A stretch of DNA of 35,825 bases from Sneathiellales bacterium (GCA_026992315.1 JALXAG010000253.1:1-35825), one strand, 5' to 3'. Shown: positions 19,456 through 27,131, numbered from the stretch's first letter. Numbers and translations are program-made. Notes: generated from the sequence alone by a model not told the origin.

Positions 19456-20162
19456 AACGGTTTTACAAACAGGCAGCCGCCGGAATGCATCCGGACGGTT
19501 ACGGTGTGTTTCTCGACGGGCGGCCGATCAGGACGCCGGCCAAACGGCATATGATCCTGCCTTCCGAGGCATTGGCGGCGGCGATTGCCGATGAATGGAT
19601 GGCACAGGAGGAAAAGGTCGATCCCGCGACGATGCCGATGATGCGCCTTGCCGCCACGGCCATCGACCGCGTCGGCCCGCAGCGCGATCATGTGATCGGC
19701 GAAATCGCCGCCTATGGCGGTTCCGATCTGCTGTGTTACCGTGCCGAATACCCGGATGCGCTGATCATGCGTCAGGCAGCGGACTGGGACCCGCTTCTGT
19801 CCTGGTGCGAGGAGTGTTTCGGCGCCCGGCTGGCGGTGACATCGGGGATCGTTCATATTCCTCAGGACGATGCGGCGCTGGCGGCATTGCGCGATGCGGT
19901 CGCCGCCTGCGACGATTTCACGCTTTCGGCCCTGCATGCCCTGGTCGGGGCGAGCGGATCCCTGATTCTGGGGCTGGCGGTTCTGCACGGGCGGATGGAG
20001 GCCGGCGCGGCCTTTGCCGCCAGTCAGATCGACGAGGATTTCCAGCGTGAGCAATGGGGCGAGGACAAGGAGGCCCTGGAGCGCCGGGCGCGCCTGCAGG
20101 CCAGTATGGAGGACGCCGCGCGTTTTCTGATCCTTCTGAGGAATGACAGGCCTGCGGCCTGA
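19452..20162 (+). CDS. ATP12-family F1-ATPase assembly chaperone
   Basis: A 236-residue protein with the ATP12 N-terminal signature MKRFYKQAA ... GYGVFLDGRPIRTPAK and the downstream ADEWMAQEEKVDPATMPMMRLAATAIDRV. In mitochondria ATP12 binds the F1 alpha subunit before assembly of alpha3beta3; alphaproteobacteria keep homologues, and this supports the taxonomic call. The 4-bp overlap with the HAD gene indicates coupling. A 6-bp hairpin (20147-20161) spans the stop codon and might act as a weak terminator. Confidence 0.93.
   Translation: MKRFYKQAAAGMHPDGYGVFLDGRPIRTPAKRHMILPSEALAAAIADEWMAQEEKVDPATMPMMRLAATAIDRVGPQRDHVIGEIAAYGGSDLLCYRAEYPDALIMRQAADWDPLLSWCEECFGARLAVTSGIVHIPQDDAALAALRDAVAACDDFTLSALHALVGASGSLILGLAVLHGRMEAGAAFAASQIDEDFQREQWGEDKEALERRARLQASMEDAARFLILLRNDRPAA
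20147..20161 (+). other. Small hairpin across the ATP12 stop codon
   Basis: CAGGCC (20147-20152), loop TGC, GGCCTG (20156-20161), followed by a poor T-rich run (AGCCTTTATT). It could be a weak terminator separating the ATP12 unit from pccB; the T-run is too poor for confidence. The rest of the 197-bp spacer to pccB shows a second 6-bp hairpin (20199-20216) and no gene. Confidence 0.3.
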
Positions 20163-20359
20163 GCCTTTATTCTGCGACGAAGGGTCACGCGCAAAGATGC
20201 AATCTGGCCTGATTGCGCCAATAGTGATATGCAGGGCGCGGCGCATCCGCCGGGCTCTGCGGTGTCGGACAGGCGGGTGTGGTTGCGCGTATGGCGGGCA
20301 GGCGGGGGATGCCCGGAACATGGCGGTTTCGGCCACCGGCCCAGACAGGTGAGGGTATA

Positions 20360-21892
20360 ATGGAAAACATCATCAGACAGCTCGAAGCGAAACGTGCAGA
20401 AGCCCGGGCAGGCGGCGGCCAGCGCCGGATAGATGCCCAGCATGCCAAGGGTAAGCTGACGGCCCGCGAACGGATCGAACTGCTGCTTGATGAAGGTTCC
20501 TTCGAGGAATGGGACATGTTTGTCGAACATCGATGCGTCGATTTCGGCATGGAGGATCAGAAAGTCGCCGGCGATGGTGTCGTAACCGGCTACGGCACCA
20601 TCAACGGCCGTCTGGTGTTCGTTTTCAGCCAGGATTTCACCGTGTTTGGCGGTTCCCTGTCCGAGATGCATGCCCGGAAGATCTGCAAGATCATGGACAA
20701 GGCGATGCAGGTCGGCGCCCCGGTGATCGGGCTGAACGATTCCGGCGGTGCGCGCATTCAGGAAGGCATCGACAGCCTGGCCGGCTATGCCGAGGTGTTT
20801 CAGCGCAATGTCCTGGCCTCGGGCGTGGTGCCGCAGATTTCGCTCATCATGGGGCCATGCGCGGGCGGCGCGGTTTATTCCCCGGCGATGACCGATTTCA
20901 TTTTCATGGTCAAGGACAGCTCCTATATGTTCGTGACCGGCCCTGACGTGGTCAAGACCGTTACCCAGGAGGTGGTGACGCAGGAAGAGCTGGGCGGGGC
21001 GATCACCCACACGACCAAATCCTCCGTTGCCGATCTGGCCTTCGAGAACGATGTCGAGGCTTTGTTGCAGACCCGTCGTTTCATGGATTTCCTGCCTGCC
21101 TCCAACCGCGAACGGCCGCCGCACCGCCCGACGGAAGATCCCGTGGAGCGCACCGAACCTTCGCTGGATACCCTGGTGCCGGCAAATCCGAACAAGCCTT
21201 ACGACATGCTGGAACTGATCGAAAAGATTGCCGATGAAGGCGATTTTTTCGAAATCCAGCCCGGCTTCGCCAAGAATATTCTGACCGGGTTCATTCGTAT
21301 CGGCGGTGATCCCGTCGGCGTGGTTGCCAATCAGCCGATGGTTCTGGCCGGTTGTCTGGATATCGATTCCAGCCGCAAGGCCGCGCGTTTCGTGCGTTTC
21401 TGCGATTGCTTCAATATTCCGATCGTCACCTTCGTCGATGTGCCGGGCTTTCTGCCGGGTACGGCGCAGGAATATGGCGGCATCATCAAGCATGGTGCCA
21501 AGCTGCTGTTTGCCTATGCCGAGGCGACGGTGCCGAAAATCACCGTCATTACCCGCAAGGCCTATGGCGGGGCCTATGACGTGATGAGTTCGAAACATCT
21601 GCGCGGCGATGTCAATTACGCCTGGCCATCGGCGGAAATTGCCGTGATGGGGCCCAAGGGGGCGGTGGAGATCATTTTCCGCGCCGATATCGGCGATACG
21701 GAAAAGATGGAAGCGCGGACCGAGGAGTATCGCAAGAAATTCGCCAATCCCTTTATCGCCGGACATCGCGGCTTCATCGACGATGTGATCATGCCGCACA
21801 ACACCCGTTACCGGATCGCCCGTTCCCTGAAACTGCTGCGCGAAAAGGATCAGGAAAACCCCTGGAAAAAGCACGACAACCTGCCGCTTTAG
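20360..21892 (+). CDS. pccB: Propionyl-CoA carboxylase beta (carboxyltransferase) subunit
   Basis: A 510-residue biotin-dependent carboxyltransferase, the standard PccB length. The ATG at 20360 has AGGTGAGG 6 bp upstream. The N-terminal half binds acyl-CoA (oxyanion glycines in [15 protein letters not shown] and [13 protein letters not shown]) and the C-terminal half binds biotin ([25 protein letters not shown]). With PccA it turns propionyl-CoA into methylmalonyl-CoA, used to assimilate propionate, odd-chain fatty acids and branched amino acids. Acetyl- or methylcrotonyl-CoA substrates are alternatives, but similarity to PccB is clear. No epimerase or mutase gene is nearby. Confidence 0.95.
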   Translation: MENIIRQLEAKRAEARAGGGQRRIDAQHAKGKLTARERIELLLDEGSFEEWDMFVEHRCVDFGMEDQKVAGDGVVTGYGTINGRLVFVFSQDFTVFGGSLSEMHARKICKIMDKAMQVGAPVIGLNDSGGARIQEGIDSLAGYAEVFQRNVLASGVVPQISLIMGPCAGGAVYSPAMTDFIFMVKDSSYMFVTGPDVVKTVTQEVVTQEELGGAITHTTKSSVADLAFENDVEALLQTRRFMDFLPASNRERPPHRPTEDPVERTEPSLDTLVPANPNKPYDMLELIEKIADEGDFFEIQPGFAKNILTGFIRIGGDPVGVVANQPMVLAGCLDIDSSRKAARFVRFCDCFNIPIVTFVDVPGFLPGTAQEYGGIIKHGAKLLFAYAEATVPKITVITRKAYGGAYDVMSSKHLRGDVNYAWPSAEIAVMGPKGAVEIIFRADIGDTEKMEARTEEYRKKFANPFIAGHRGFIDDVIMPHNTRYRIARSLKLLREKDQENPWKKHDNLPL

Positions 21893-21943
21893 GCCGGGTT
21901 GCCAGGGATATGTGGGACAGCGTGATCGAAGGGGTTTTGTAAA

Positions 21944-23923
21944 ATGTTCAAAAAGATACTGATTGCCAACCGCGGTGAAATCGCCTGCCGGATCATCAAA
22001 TCCGCCCACGCCATGGGCATCGAGACCGTTGCCGTTTATTCCGATGCCGATGACGGGGCCCTGCATATGCGCATGGCTGACGAGGCCGTGCATATCGGGG
22101 GGGCTGCGGCCGCCGAATCCTATCTGCTGGCGGATCGTATCATTGAAGCCTGTCGCAGCACCGGGGCCGATGCGGTGCATCCCGGTTTCGGGTTTCTCTC
22201 GGAAAACGCCGCCTTTGTCGAAAGCCTGAAGGCGGCGGGGATTGCCTTTATCGGCCCCGACACCAAGGCCATCGCCGCGATGGGCGATAAGATCGAATCC
22301 AAAAAACTGGCCGAGGCCGCGGGCGTCAACACCGTGCCGGGCCATACCGGTGCCATCGCCGATGCGGATGAGGCCGTGCGCATTTCCCGTGAAATCGGCT
22401 ATCCGGTGATGATCAAGGCCTCCGCCGGCGGCGGCGGCAAGGGCATGCGTGTCGCCTATGACGACGATGAGGCGCGCGAGGGCTTCACCTCTGCCGTTAA
22501 CGAGGCGCGCTCCTCCTTTGGCGACGATCGCGTGTTTATCGAAAAATTCATCGAGGAACCGCGCCATATCGAAATTCAGGTGCTGGGCGACAAGCACGGC
22601 AACTGCATCTATCTGGGCGAACGCGAATGTTCCATTCAACGCCGTCACCAGAAGGTGATCGAAGAGGCGCCCAGCCCCTTTATCGATGAACAGACCCGCC
22701 GCGCAATGGGCGAACAGGCGGTGCGTCTGGCCGCGGCGGTGGATTATTCCTCGGCCGGGACGGTGGAATTCATCGTCGACGGGCAGCGCAATTTCTATTT
22801 CTTGGAAATGAACACCCGCCTGCAGGTGGAACATCCGGTCACCGAATACATTACCGGCATCGATCTGGTGGAGCAGATGATCCGCGTCGCGGCGGGCGAG
22901 GCATTGTCGATCGCTCAGGAGGATGTGCGCCTGACCGGCTGGGCGGTCGAAAGCCGTGTCTATGCCGAGGATCCCTATCGCGGTTTTCTGCCTTCGACCG
23001 GACGGCTGAGCCGCTTCCGCCCCCCGGCGGAAGGCAAGAATGTCCGCATCGATACCGGGGTCGAGGAAGGTTCGGAAATCAGCATGTTCTACGATCCGAT
23101 GATTGCCAAGCTGATCACCTATGGCGGGGATCGTGCCGAGGCCCTGACCCGGATGGAGGATGCGCTGAACAGCTTCGATATCGATGGCATCGCCCATAAT
23201 ATCGATTTTCTCAATGCCGTTATCCGTCATCCGCGTTTTCGCGAAGGGCGTCTGTCGACCAACTTCATTGCCGAGGAATATCCCGACGGCTTCCAGGGGG
23301 CGCCGCTTGAGAAGGCGGAACAAAGCGCCCTTGTGGTTCTGATGGCGCATATCGATGCCGCTGAGCGGCGCCGGGCGCGACTGATCGAGGGCCAGGCAAT
23401 GCCCCGGCCGTTGCCCGCGCGCGATGAGCGGGTTGTGCTGTGCGGCGACGAGCGCTTTGACGTGGCGATAGAACATGACGGTGCCGTCATTGCCCTTGAC
23501 GGCAAGCACTTCGCGGTCAGAAGCGATTACAAGCCGGGCGGGCGGCTGGTTCAGGCCGATATCGGCGACCGGCATATGGTGGTCAAGCTGCGCAGAAAGG
23601 GCAGCGGATACAGTCTCAATTACGGCGGGGCGACGCTCGAAGGTGCCGTCTATTCCCCCCGCGGGGCCGAACTGGCGGCGCTGATGCCCTATAAGGCCCC
23701 GCCGGACATGTCGAAATTCCTGCTTTGTCCGATGCCGGGTCTGGTCGTTTCCATCGCCGTCGAAGTCGGTGAAGCGGTCAAGGCCGGGCAGGTGCTGGCC
23801 GTGGTCGAAGCGATGAAGATGGAAAATGTCCTGCGCGCCGAGCAGGAAGGTACGGTCAAGGCCATTCGTGCCGCGGCGGGCGACAGCCTGGGTGTCGATG
23901 ATGTGATCATCGAATTCGAGTAA
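21944..23923 (+). CDS. pccA: Propionyl-CoA carboxylase alpha subunit (biotin carboxylase + BCCP)
   Basis: A 659-residue subunit. Biotin carboxylase spans about residues 1-445: N-terminal MFKKILIANRGEIACRII, ATP-grasp glycine loop KASAGGGGKGMRVAYDD, and catalytic EMNTRLQVEHPVTE. A linking BT domain follows, and the C-terminal carrier domain holds the biotinylated lysine K625 in VVEAMKMENVL. It carboxylates biotin with ATP and bicarbonate and hands it to PccB. It lies 51 bp after pccB on the same strand and is probably co-transcribed. Confidence 0.96.
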   Translation: MFKKILIANRGEIACRIIKSAHAMGIETVAVYSDADDGALHMRMADEAVHIGGAAAAESYLLADRIIEACRSTGADAVHPGFGFLSENAAFVESLKAAGIAFIGPDTKAIAAMGDKIESKKLAEAAGVNTVPGHTGAIADADEAVRISREIGYPVMIKASAGGGGKGMRVAYDDDEAREGFTSAVNEARSSFGDDRVFIEKFIEEPRHIEIQVLGDKHGNCIYLGERECSIQRRHQKVIEEAPSPFIDEQTRRAMGEQAVRLAAAVDYSSAGTVEFIVDGQRNFYFLEMNTRLQVEHPVTEYITGIDLVEQMIRVAAGEALSIAQEDVRLTGWAVESRVYAEDPYRGFLPSTGRLSRFRPPAEGKNVRIDTGVEEGSEISMFYDPMIAKLITYGGDRAEALTRMEDALNSFDIDGIAHNIDFLNAVIRHPRFREGRLSTNFIAEEYPDGFQGAPLEKAEQSALVVLMAHIDAAERRRARLIEGQAMPRPLPARDERVVLCGDERFDVAIEHDGAVIALDGKHFAVRSDYKPGGRLVQADIGDRHMVVKLRRKGSGYSLNYGGATLEGAVYSPRGAELAALMPYKAPPDMSKFLLCPMPGLVVSIAVEVGEAVKAGQVLAVVEAMKMENVLRAEQEGTVKAIRAAAGDSLGVDDVIIEFE

Positions 23924-23931
23924 GCCGCGAC

Positions 23932-24231
23932 ATGGCCGGGCCGATCTGCAGAAGGGTGCTGGTATCGGGGCGGGTTCAGGGTGTTTTCTATCGTGGCTGG
24001 ACCTGCCGGGAGGCCGAGAAGCTGGGCGTGTCGGGCTGGGTGCGCAATCTGCGCGACGGGCGGGTGGAAGCCCTTCTCTGCGGCAGGGAGGAGGCTGTTA
24101 CCGCCCTCCTTGCCCGCATGAATGACGGCCCGCCGGCGGCACGGGTGGATTCCGTTTCGGTTGAGGAAGAGCCTCTGCCCGATCGGACGGACGGGCCGTT
24201 ACAGGGCTTCACGCAGAAGCCGACCTTGTGA
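23932..24231 (+). CDS. acyP: Acylphosphatase
   Basis: A 99-residue alpha/beta-sandwich enzyme. Motif [11 protein letters not shown] holds the phosphate-binding R21, and [13 protein letters not shown] holds N39, the two catalytic residues. It hydrolyses acyl phosphates such as carbamoyl or 1,3-bisphosphoglyceroyl phosphate; the physiological role is uncertain. It begins 8 bp after pccA, so it is likely in the same transcript, and its last 23 bp overlap the 3' end of lipB on the other strand. Confidence 0.94.
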   Translation: MAGPICRRVLVSGRVQGVFYRGWTCREAEKLGVSGWVRNLRDGRVEALLCGREEAVTALLARMNDGPPAARVDSVSVEEEPLPDRTDGPLQGFTQKPTL

Positions 24232-24889
24232 GCGTTTTCCGGGGTCTGAGCGGCTGATCGAGCGTGAAGGGGCAATGCTGCTGTAATGCCCGGTCGAGGC
24301 GCGTCATATCGGCATCCCGTCCCAACGCCGCCAGCGATGTGACGCCATGTTCGCGGATGCCGCAGGGCACGATGCCGGCATAATGGTTCAGGTCGGGATC
24401 GGCGTTCAGGGACAGGCCGTGAAAACTGACCCAGCGGCGGATGCGGATGCCGATGGCGGCGATCTTGTCGTCATGGCCGTCCCCGCGGGGCACCCAGACG
24501 CCGACGCGGCCCTGCCTGATGGTGGCGTCGATATCGTATTCGGCTTTCAGCGTGGCGATGACCCAGTTTTCCAGTGCCTGAACGAAGGCGCGGATGTCCT
24601 TTCCGCGCCTGGCCAGATCGAGCATGACATAAACGATCCGCTGCCCCGGGCCGTGATATGTGTATTCGCCGCCCCGGCCAGCCTTGTATACGGGAAAGCG
24701 CGGGTCGAGCAGGTCGTCGCTTCTGGCGGATGTTCCGGCGGTATAAAGCGGCGGATGTTCAAGCAGCCAGATGCATTCGCGCATGCTGCCGTCAATGATG
24801 CCGCTGACCCGTTCCTCCATGAAGGACAGGGCTTCTTCATAAGGGACGGGATCTGGCGAATACCGCCATTCGATGGAGGGTACCGTCAT
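24209..24889 (-). CDS. lipB: Octanoyl-[acyl-carrier protein]:protein N-octanoyltransferase
   Basis: A 226-residue LipB that moves octanoate from ACP to lipoyl domains, the first step of endogenous lipoate synthesis. The signature [20 protein letters not shown] (about residues 73-92), the catalytic lysine K142 (DDKIAAIGI) and the acyl-accepting cysteine C176 (IVPCGI) are all present. The ATG codon is at 24887-24889. It is convergent with acylphosphatase with a 23-bp 3' overlap, and lipA is not adjacent. The 253-bp region upstream holds no convincing gene. Confidence 0.96.
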   Translation of the reverse strand: MTVPSIEWRYSPDPVPYEEALSFMEERVSGIIDGSMRECIWLLEHPPLYTAGTSARSDDLLDPRFPVYKAGRGGEYTYHGPGQRIVYVMLDLARRGKDIRAFVQALENWVIATLKAEYDIDATIRQGRVGVWVPRGDGHDDKIAAIGIRIRRWVSFHGLSLNADPDLNHYAGIVPCGIREHGVTSLAALGRDADMTRLDRALQQHCPFTLDQPLRPRKTLTRSASA

Positions 24890-25142
24890 GATGCCATGCC
24901 TTCATATCGTGCAGATCCGAAAAGCGGGATCCGTAAAGCCGGTGCGTGGCGTTCCTGCAATCAGGCATGCCGGGATGGAGCCAAACATTACGCCTTGCAT
25001 AAAAACAGCTTTTCATAGCACCGTTATCGGCGATGGCAAAGCCTGTGAAAGCCACCGATCATGAGCAGATAACCGGCAATGGAGAGGTTTGCATCGTATG
25101 CTGGCTTGCGAGTGCGTCAGTTCGCCAGCTTGTCGGGTTTGC

Positions 25143-25508
25143 TTATTGACCCTCGGTTTGTTCGCTGTCCCACAGCCCCTTGCCGCCGCGTTGCTGCGGT
25201 GTCGTCAGATCGCCTGCGGCTGGCTGGATACCGTTGAGGCGTTCGATTTCCTCCGGGCTGAGGATGTCTTCGGCATCCGGTGCCGCCATTTCCGTGAGCG
25301 GCTGGGAGGCCGGAGTCGAAATACTCTTGTCTTCGCCGAGGAGGGCGGTGATCAGCGATGAGGACTGATCCGCGATAATGTAACCAAGAGCGAAAATGCC
25401 GATCCAGCCAGAAATGGCCAGGGCCAGCCATGAAATCAGGGCGCGCCGCCGGGACAAGCGCTCCTTGTGGCTGTGTTCAGATGTCGATCCGGAAGACGGG
25501 GGTTTCAT
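25143..25508 (-). CDS. Hypothetical single-pass membrane protein
   Basis: 121 residues, family not recognised. A basic N terminus (SHKERLSRRRALIS, about residues 13-26) precedes one hydrophobic segment (WLALAISGWIGIFALGYIIA, about 27-46), followed by a Pro/Glu/Gln-rich C-terminal part of about 75 residues. By the positive-inside rule the tail would be periplasmic. The ribosome binding site is weak. The gene is stand-alone, with a plausible promoter at 25671-25698 and a 23-bp tandem duplication in its leader. Composition fits a real protein rather than a shadow, since no gene is on the opposite strand. Confidence 0.65.
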   Translation of the reverse strand: MKPPSSGSTSEHSHKERLSRRRALISWLALAISGWIGIFALGYIIADQSSSLITALLGEDKSISTPASQPLTEMAAPDAEDILSPEEIERLNGIQPAAGDLTTPQQRGGKGLWDSEQTEGQ

Positions 25509-25516
25509 TTTGCCGC

Positions 25517-25562
25517 TTTTTCTCTGTCCGTTCCTGTTATTTTTCTCTGTCCGTTCCTGTTA
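25517..25562. repeat. Perfect 23-bp tandem duplication
   Basis: Two identical, directly adjacent 23-bp copies, 25517-25539 and 25540-25562, each beginning TTTTTCTCTG and ending TTCCTGTTA. They lie 9 bp upstream of the start codon of the membrane-protein gene, inside its leader, so each copy would be transcribed as an ACAGGAACGGACAGAGA-type sequence that includes a Shine-Dalgarno-like AGGA. Confidence 0.95.
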
Positions 25563-25670
25563 AAGGTGCTCTCAGTTCGGTAGGCACTCCAACAGACTGT
25601 GTTTGAAGGTGTTTTGGCCTTTTCGGGCTTCTTCCCCGTATCAAGCCGATTTCTGGATCGCCCTCTACAG

Positions 25671-25698
25671 GATATAGTGTTTCTTACGCGGTTAACAA
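25671..25698 (-). promoter_or_regulatory. Possible sigma-70-type promoter for the 121-aa membrane protein
   Basis: On the minus strand: TTGTTA, 16-bp spacer, TATATC. It would give a leader of about 155 nt that includes the 23-bp tandem repeat. Both hexamers match consensus only partly. Confidence 0.35.
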
Positions 25699-25746
25699 AG
25701 TCCTAACCGGGCTGCGATACAAAAGCCTGATGCCTGGTCGGGATAT

Positions 25747-25785
25747 TGAAAAAAGGGCGGGGCCGTTATGTCAGCTCCGCCCTTT
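25747..25785 (-). terminator. Intrinsic terminator of the PEP-CTERM gene
   Basis: Read on the minus strand, a 12-bp stem (25774-25785 with 25752-25763, one G-U pair) with a 10-nt loop runs into a six-T tract, starting 32 bp after the stop codon at 25817. Confidence 0.88.
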
Positions 25786-25816
25786 CTGTTGCTCAGGCCC
25801 GTCTTTCAGGCAAGTG

Positions 25817-26431
25817 TCAAGAATTCCGACGCCGGCGGGCGAGACCAAGACCCAGCAGGCCGAGGCCGATCAGGCCCAGAGAGGCCGGTTCCGGGACATT
25901 CTGCGGACCGCCGGTAGTCAGGTTGACGCGGACGACGAAGTCGTTGAAATCCTGATCGGGACCAGTCAAGGGCAGGTCTTCCCAGAACAGCAGGAATTCC
26001 AGCGGGTCGGCCTTGTTGCGGAAGGTCAGCAGGTGGTCCAGACCATCGCTGTTCAGGCTCTTCTTGCTGTACCAGGTGTCACCCACATAACCCGGCGTGT
26101 CCAGATAGAAGGTGAACGGATCGAAGCTCGGTACGAAGACCTGGGCACCGATGCTGTCCTTATTCAGGATAAAGGTCTTGTTGTTGCCGGCGGCGTCAGC
26201 AAAACCCATGGAGTTGTTGTAAGCGGCGAGCTTCACTTCAAAGGTTGCGGAACCCGCGCCGCTCCACAGGCTGTCATTACCGCCGATGAAGGTCCAGTCG
26301 GCTGTCGTCTCGCCAACCAGGCCCAGCAGGCCGCTGGCCGTCCAGGCCGCCTTGGCCTTGTCGGCCGAAGCAAAGGAAACCGCAAGGGCCCCGATGCTGG
26401 CGATCGTTGCGATCATCAAACGTTTGAACAT
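25817..26431 (-). CDS. PEP-CTERM sorting-domain protein with DUF4114-like domain
   Basis: 204 residues. The start at 26431 (MFKRLMIATIASIGAL) is chosen for GGAGG at 26441-26445; an upstream GTG/ATG extension would add non-conserved residues. A signal peptide ends near ADKAKA-A. The middle resembles DUF4114: hydrophobic LEFLLFWEDLP followed by acidic DQDFNDFVVRV (about residues 143-168). The tail is a textbook PEP-CTERM signal: PEP at 180-182, a hydrophobic LGLIGLGLLGLGLA helix and RRRR. Exosortase cuts such tails and the protein is usually exported and linked to exopolysaccharide. No exosortase is in the window. The gene is monocistronic with its own sigma-54 promoter and terminator. Confidence 0.93.
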   Translation of the reverse strand: MFKRLMIATIASIGALAVSFASADKAKAAWTASGLLGLVGETTADWTFIGGNDSLWSGAGSATFEVKLAAYNNSMGFADAAGNNKTFILNKDSIGAQVFVPSFDPFTFYLDTPGYVGDTWYSKKSLNSDGLDHLLTFRNKADPLEFLLFWEDLPLTGPDQDFNDFVVRVNLTTGGPQNVPEPASLGLIGLGLLGLGLARRRRNS

Positions 26432-26452
26432 GGCATTCGCCTCCCGATCAGT

Positions 26453-26468
26453 GTTTCCCGAAGGAAAC
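26453..26468 (-). other. UUCG-tetraloop hairpin in the PEP-CTERM leader
   Basis: On the minus strand GTTTCC, loop TTCG, GGAAAC: a 6-bp stem closed by the very stable C(UUCG)G tetraloop, directly 5' of the Shine-Dalgarno GGAGG. It could stabilise the mRNA or keep the ribosome binding site exposed. Confidence 0.55.
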
Positions 26469-26588
26469 GGTAAATGAATAAACATCTGTGCGGCTACAAC
26501 AGGTATCCCATCTCTTCAGTCTGCCTGCTGAGAAAACCGGCCCAGACCGAAATCTTTTAAGTGCTAAACCGCATCTGCCCTTATATAT

Positions 26589-26603
26589 GCAATGACCGTG
26601 CCA
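26589..26603 (-). promoter_or_regulatory. Sigma-54 (-24/-12) promoter of the PEP-CTERM gene
   Basis: The minus strand reads TGGCACGGTCATTGCA, which matches the sigma-54 consensus TGGCACG-N4-TTGC; GG and GC are separated by the required 10 nt. It is preceded by a T-run. Transcription would start near 26577, giving a leader of about 145 nt. RpoN control of PEP-CTERM genes through the PrsK/PrsR pair is known in other proteobacteria. Confidence 0.85.
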
Positions 26604-26610
26604 AAAAAAA

Positions 26611-26628
26611 TATTGTTTAAAAACAATA
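26611..26628. repeat. 7-bp inverted repeat upstream of the sigma-54 promoter
   Basis: TATTGTT (26611-26617), TAAA, AACAATA (26622-26628), a perfect 7+4+7 palindrome about 10 bp upstream of the -24 element. It may be a regulator or IHF-type bending site; function is inferred. Confidence 0.5.
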
Positions 26629-26659
26629 AGTTAAATTTCAACTATATGACATGTGTAAA

Positions 26660-26702
26660 GGATTTCGACAATTTTGTGAGAAATTTCTGAAATCGATAAT
26701 CC
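26660..26702. promoter_or_regulatory. Nested inverted repeats, candidate enhancer for the sigma-54 promoter
   Basis: The palindrome AGAAATTTCT (26679-26688) and the arms GATTTC (26661-26666) / GAAATC (26689-26694) lie about 85-125 bp upstream of the predicted start, the distance usual for NtrC-type activator sites. The same stretch includes a weak plus-strand TTGTGA-N17-TAATCC (26674-26702) that could serve the FliN-like gene. Confidence 0.35.
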
Positions 26703-26800
26703 GATAACATCCGCCCCCAGGTGCAGGGATTTAAAGGTTCGTTTACCAAGAGCGGGCACTATGGCTGCAAAGCCCTCTGGTTTATGCGTGGAGCATCAGC

Positions 26801-27043
26801 GTGTCCTCTGCCGTCGAAAATGTCGAAATCGAGATCTCCGTCGTTATCGGGGCGGCCACCATGCCGATCAATCAATTGCTGAAAATGGGCCGCGGCGCCG
26901 TGATCGAACTGGCGGCAACGGTCGAGGATCATGCCTGGATCTATGCCAATGACCGCCTGATCGCCCGGGGGGAGGTCGTGGTCACCGGCGATAATGTCGG
27001 CGTGTCGATCACCCGGACCTATAGCATAGGTGAAGAGGAATAA
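26801..27043 (+). CDS. FliN/SpoA-domain protein, stand-alone
   Basis: An 80-residue protein made almost entirely of one SpoA (FliN/MotC/SctQ C-terminal) domain: VEIEISVVIGAATMPINQLLKMGRGAVIEL followed by IYANDRLIARGEVVVTGDNVGVSITRTY. In FliN this domain builds the flagellar switch C-ring. The GTG start at 26801 has TGGAG 7 bp upstream; no in-frame ATG exists before the domain. E. coli FliN is 137 aa, so the N-terminal part is missing or minimal. No flagellar or secretion gene is nearby, so it may be a displaced fliN or a FliN-like paralogue. Confidence 0.85.
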   Translation: MSSAVENVEIEISVVIGAATMPINQLLKMGRGAVIELAATVEDHAWIYANDRLIARGEVVVTGDNVGVSITRTYSIGEEE

Positions 27044-27131
27044 CCGCTTCACCGGGTTCTGCCCGGTTCCCGTTCTTGCGGATATATGGGTGGGGAAACG
27101 GATGATGGGTTCTGCAGGGGATTCTTTGGGC

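Larger units (their letters stand above)
25509..25816. other. 308-bp intergenic region
   Basis: Between the membrane-protein gene and the PEP-CTERM gene, both on the minus strand. It holds the 23-bp tandem repeat, a possible promoter and the terminator of the PEP-CTERM gene. No further gene or RNA is seen. Confidence 0.7.
26432..26800. other. 369-bp AT-rich divergent intergenic region
   Basis: Between the PEP-CTERM gene (minus) and the FliN-like gene (plus). It holds the leader hairpin, the -24/-12 promoter, several inverted repeats and a possible promoter for the FliN-like gene. It is clearly more AT-rich than its surroundings (26570-26705), and no gene is seen. Confidence 0.75.

Noticed and set aside
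20163-20359. Possible riboswitch or small RNA before pccB
   Set aside because: Only short isolated hairpins are seen and none matches a riboswitch core I know.
20024-23575. 1183-codon minus-strand open frame opposite ATP12, pccB and pccA
   Set aside because: It lies antisense to clearly conserved genes; long antisense frames are common in GC-rich DNA and its translation shows no domain.
24837-25055. 72-codon minus-strand frame upstream of lipB
   Set aside because: No ribosome binding site, odd composition and overlap with the lipB start; no support as a gene.
25730-26473. 247-codon plus-strand frame over the PEP-CTERM gene
   Set aside because: The minus-strand protein has a signal peptide, domain and sorting tail; the plus frame is its shadow and runs through the terminator.
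27051-27066. Hairpin (ACCGGG/CCCGGT) after the FliN-like gene as a terminator
   Set aside because: Stem of only 6 bp and no T-run after it; kept as unproven.
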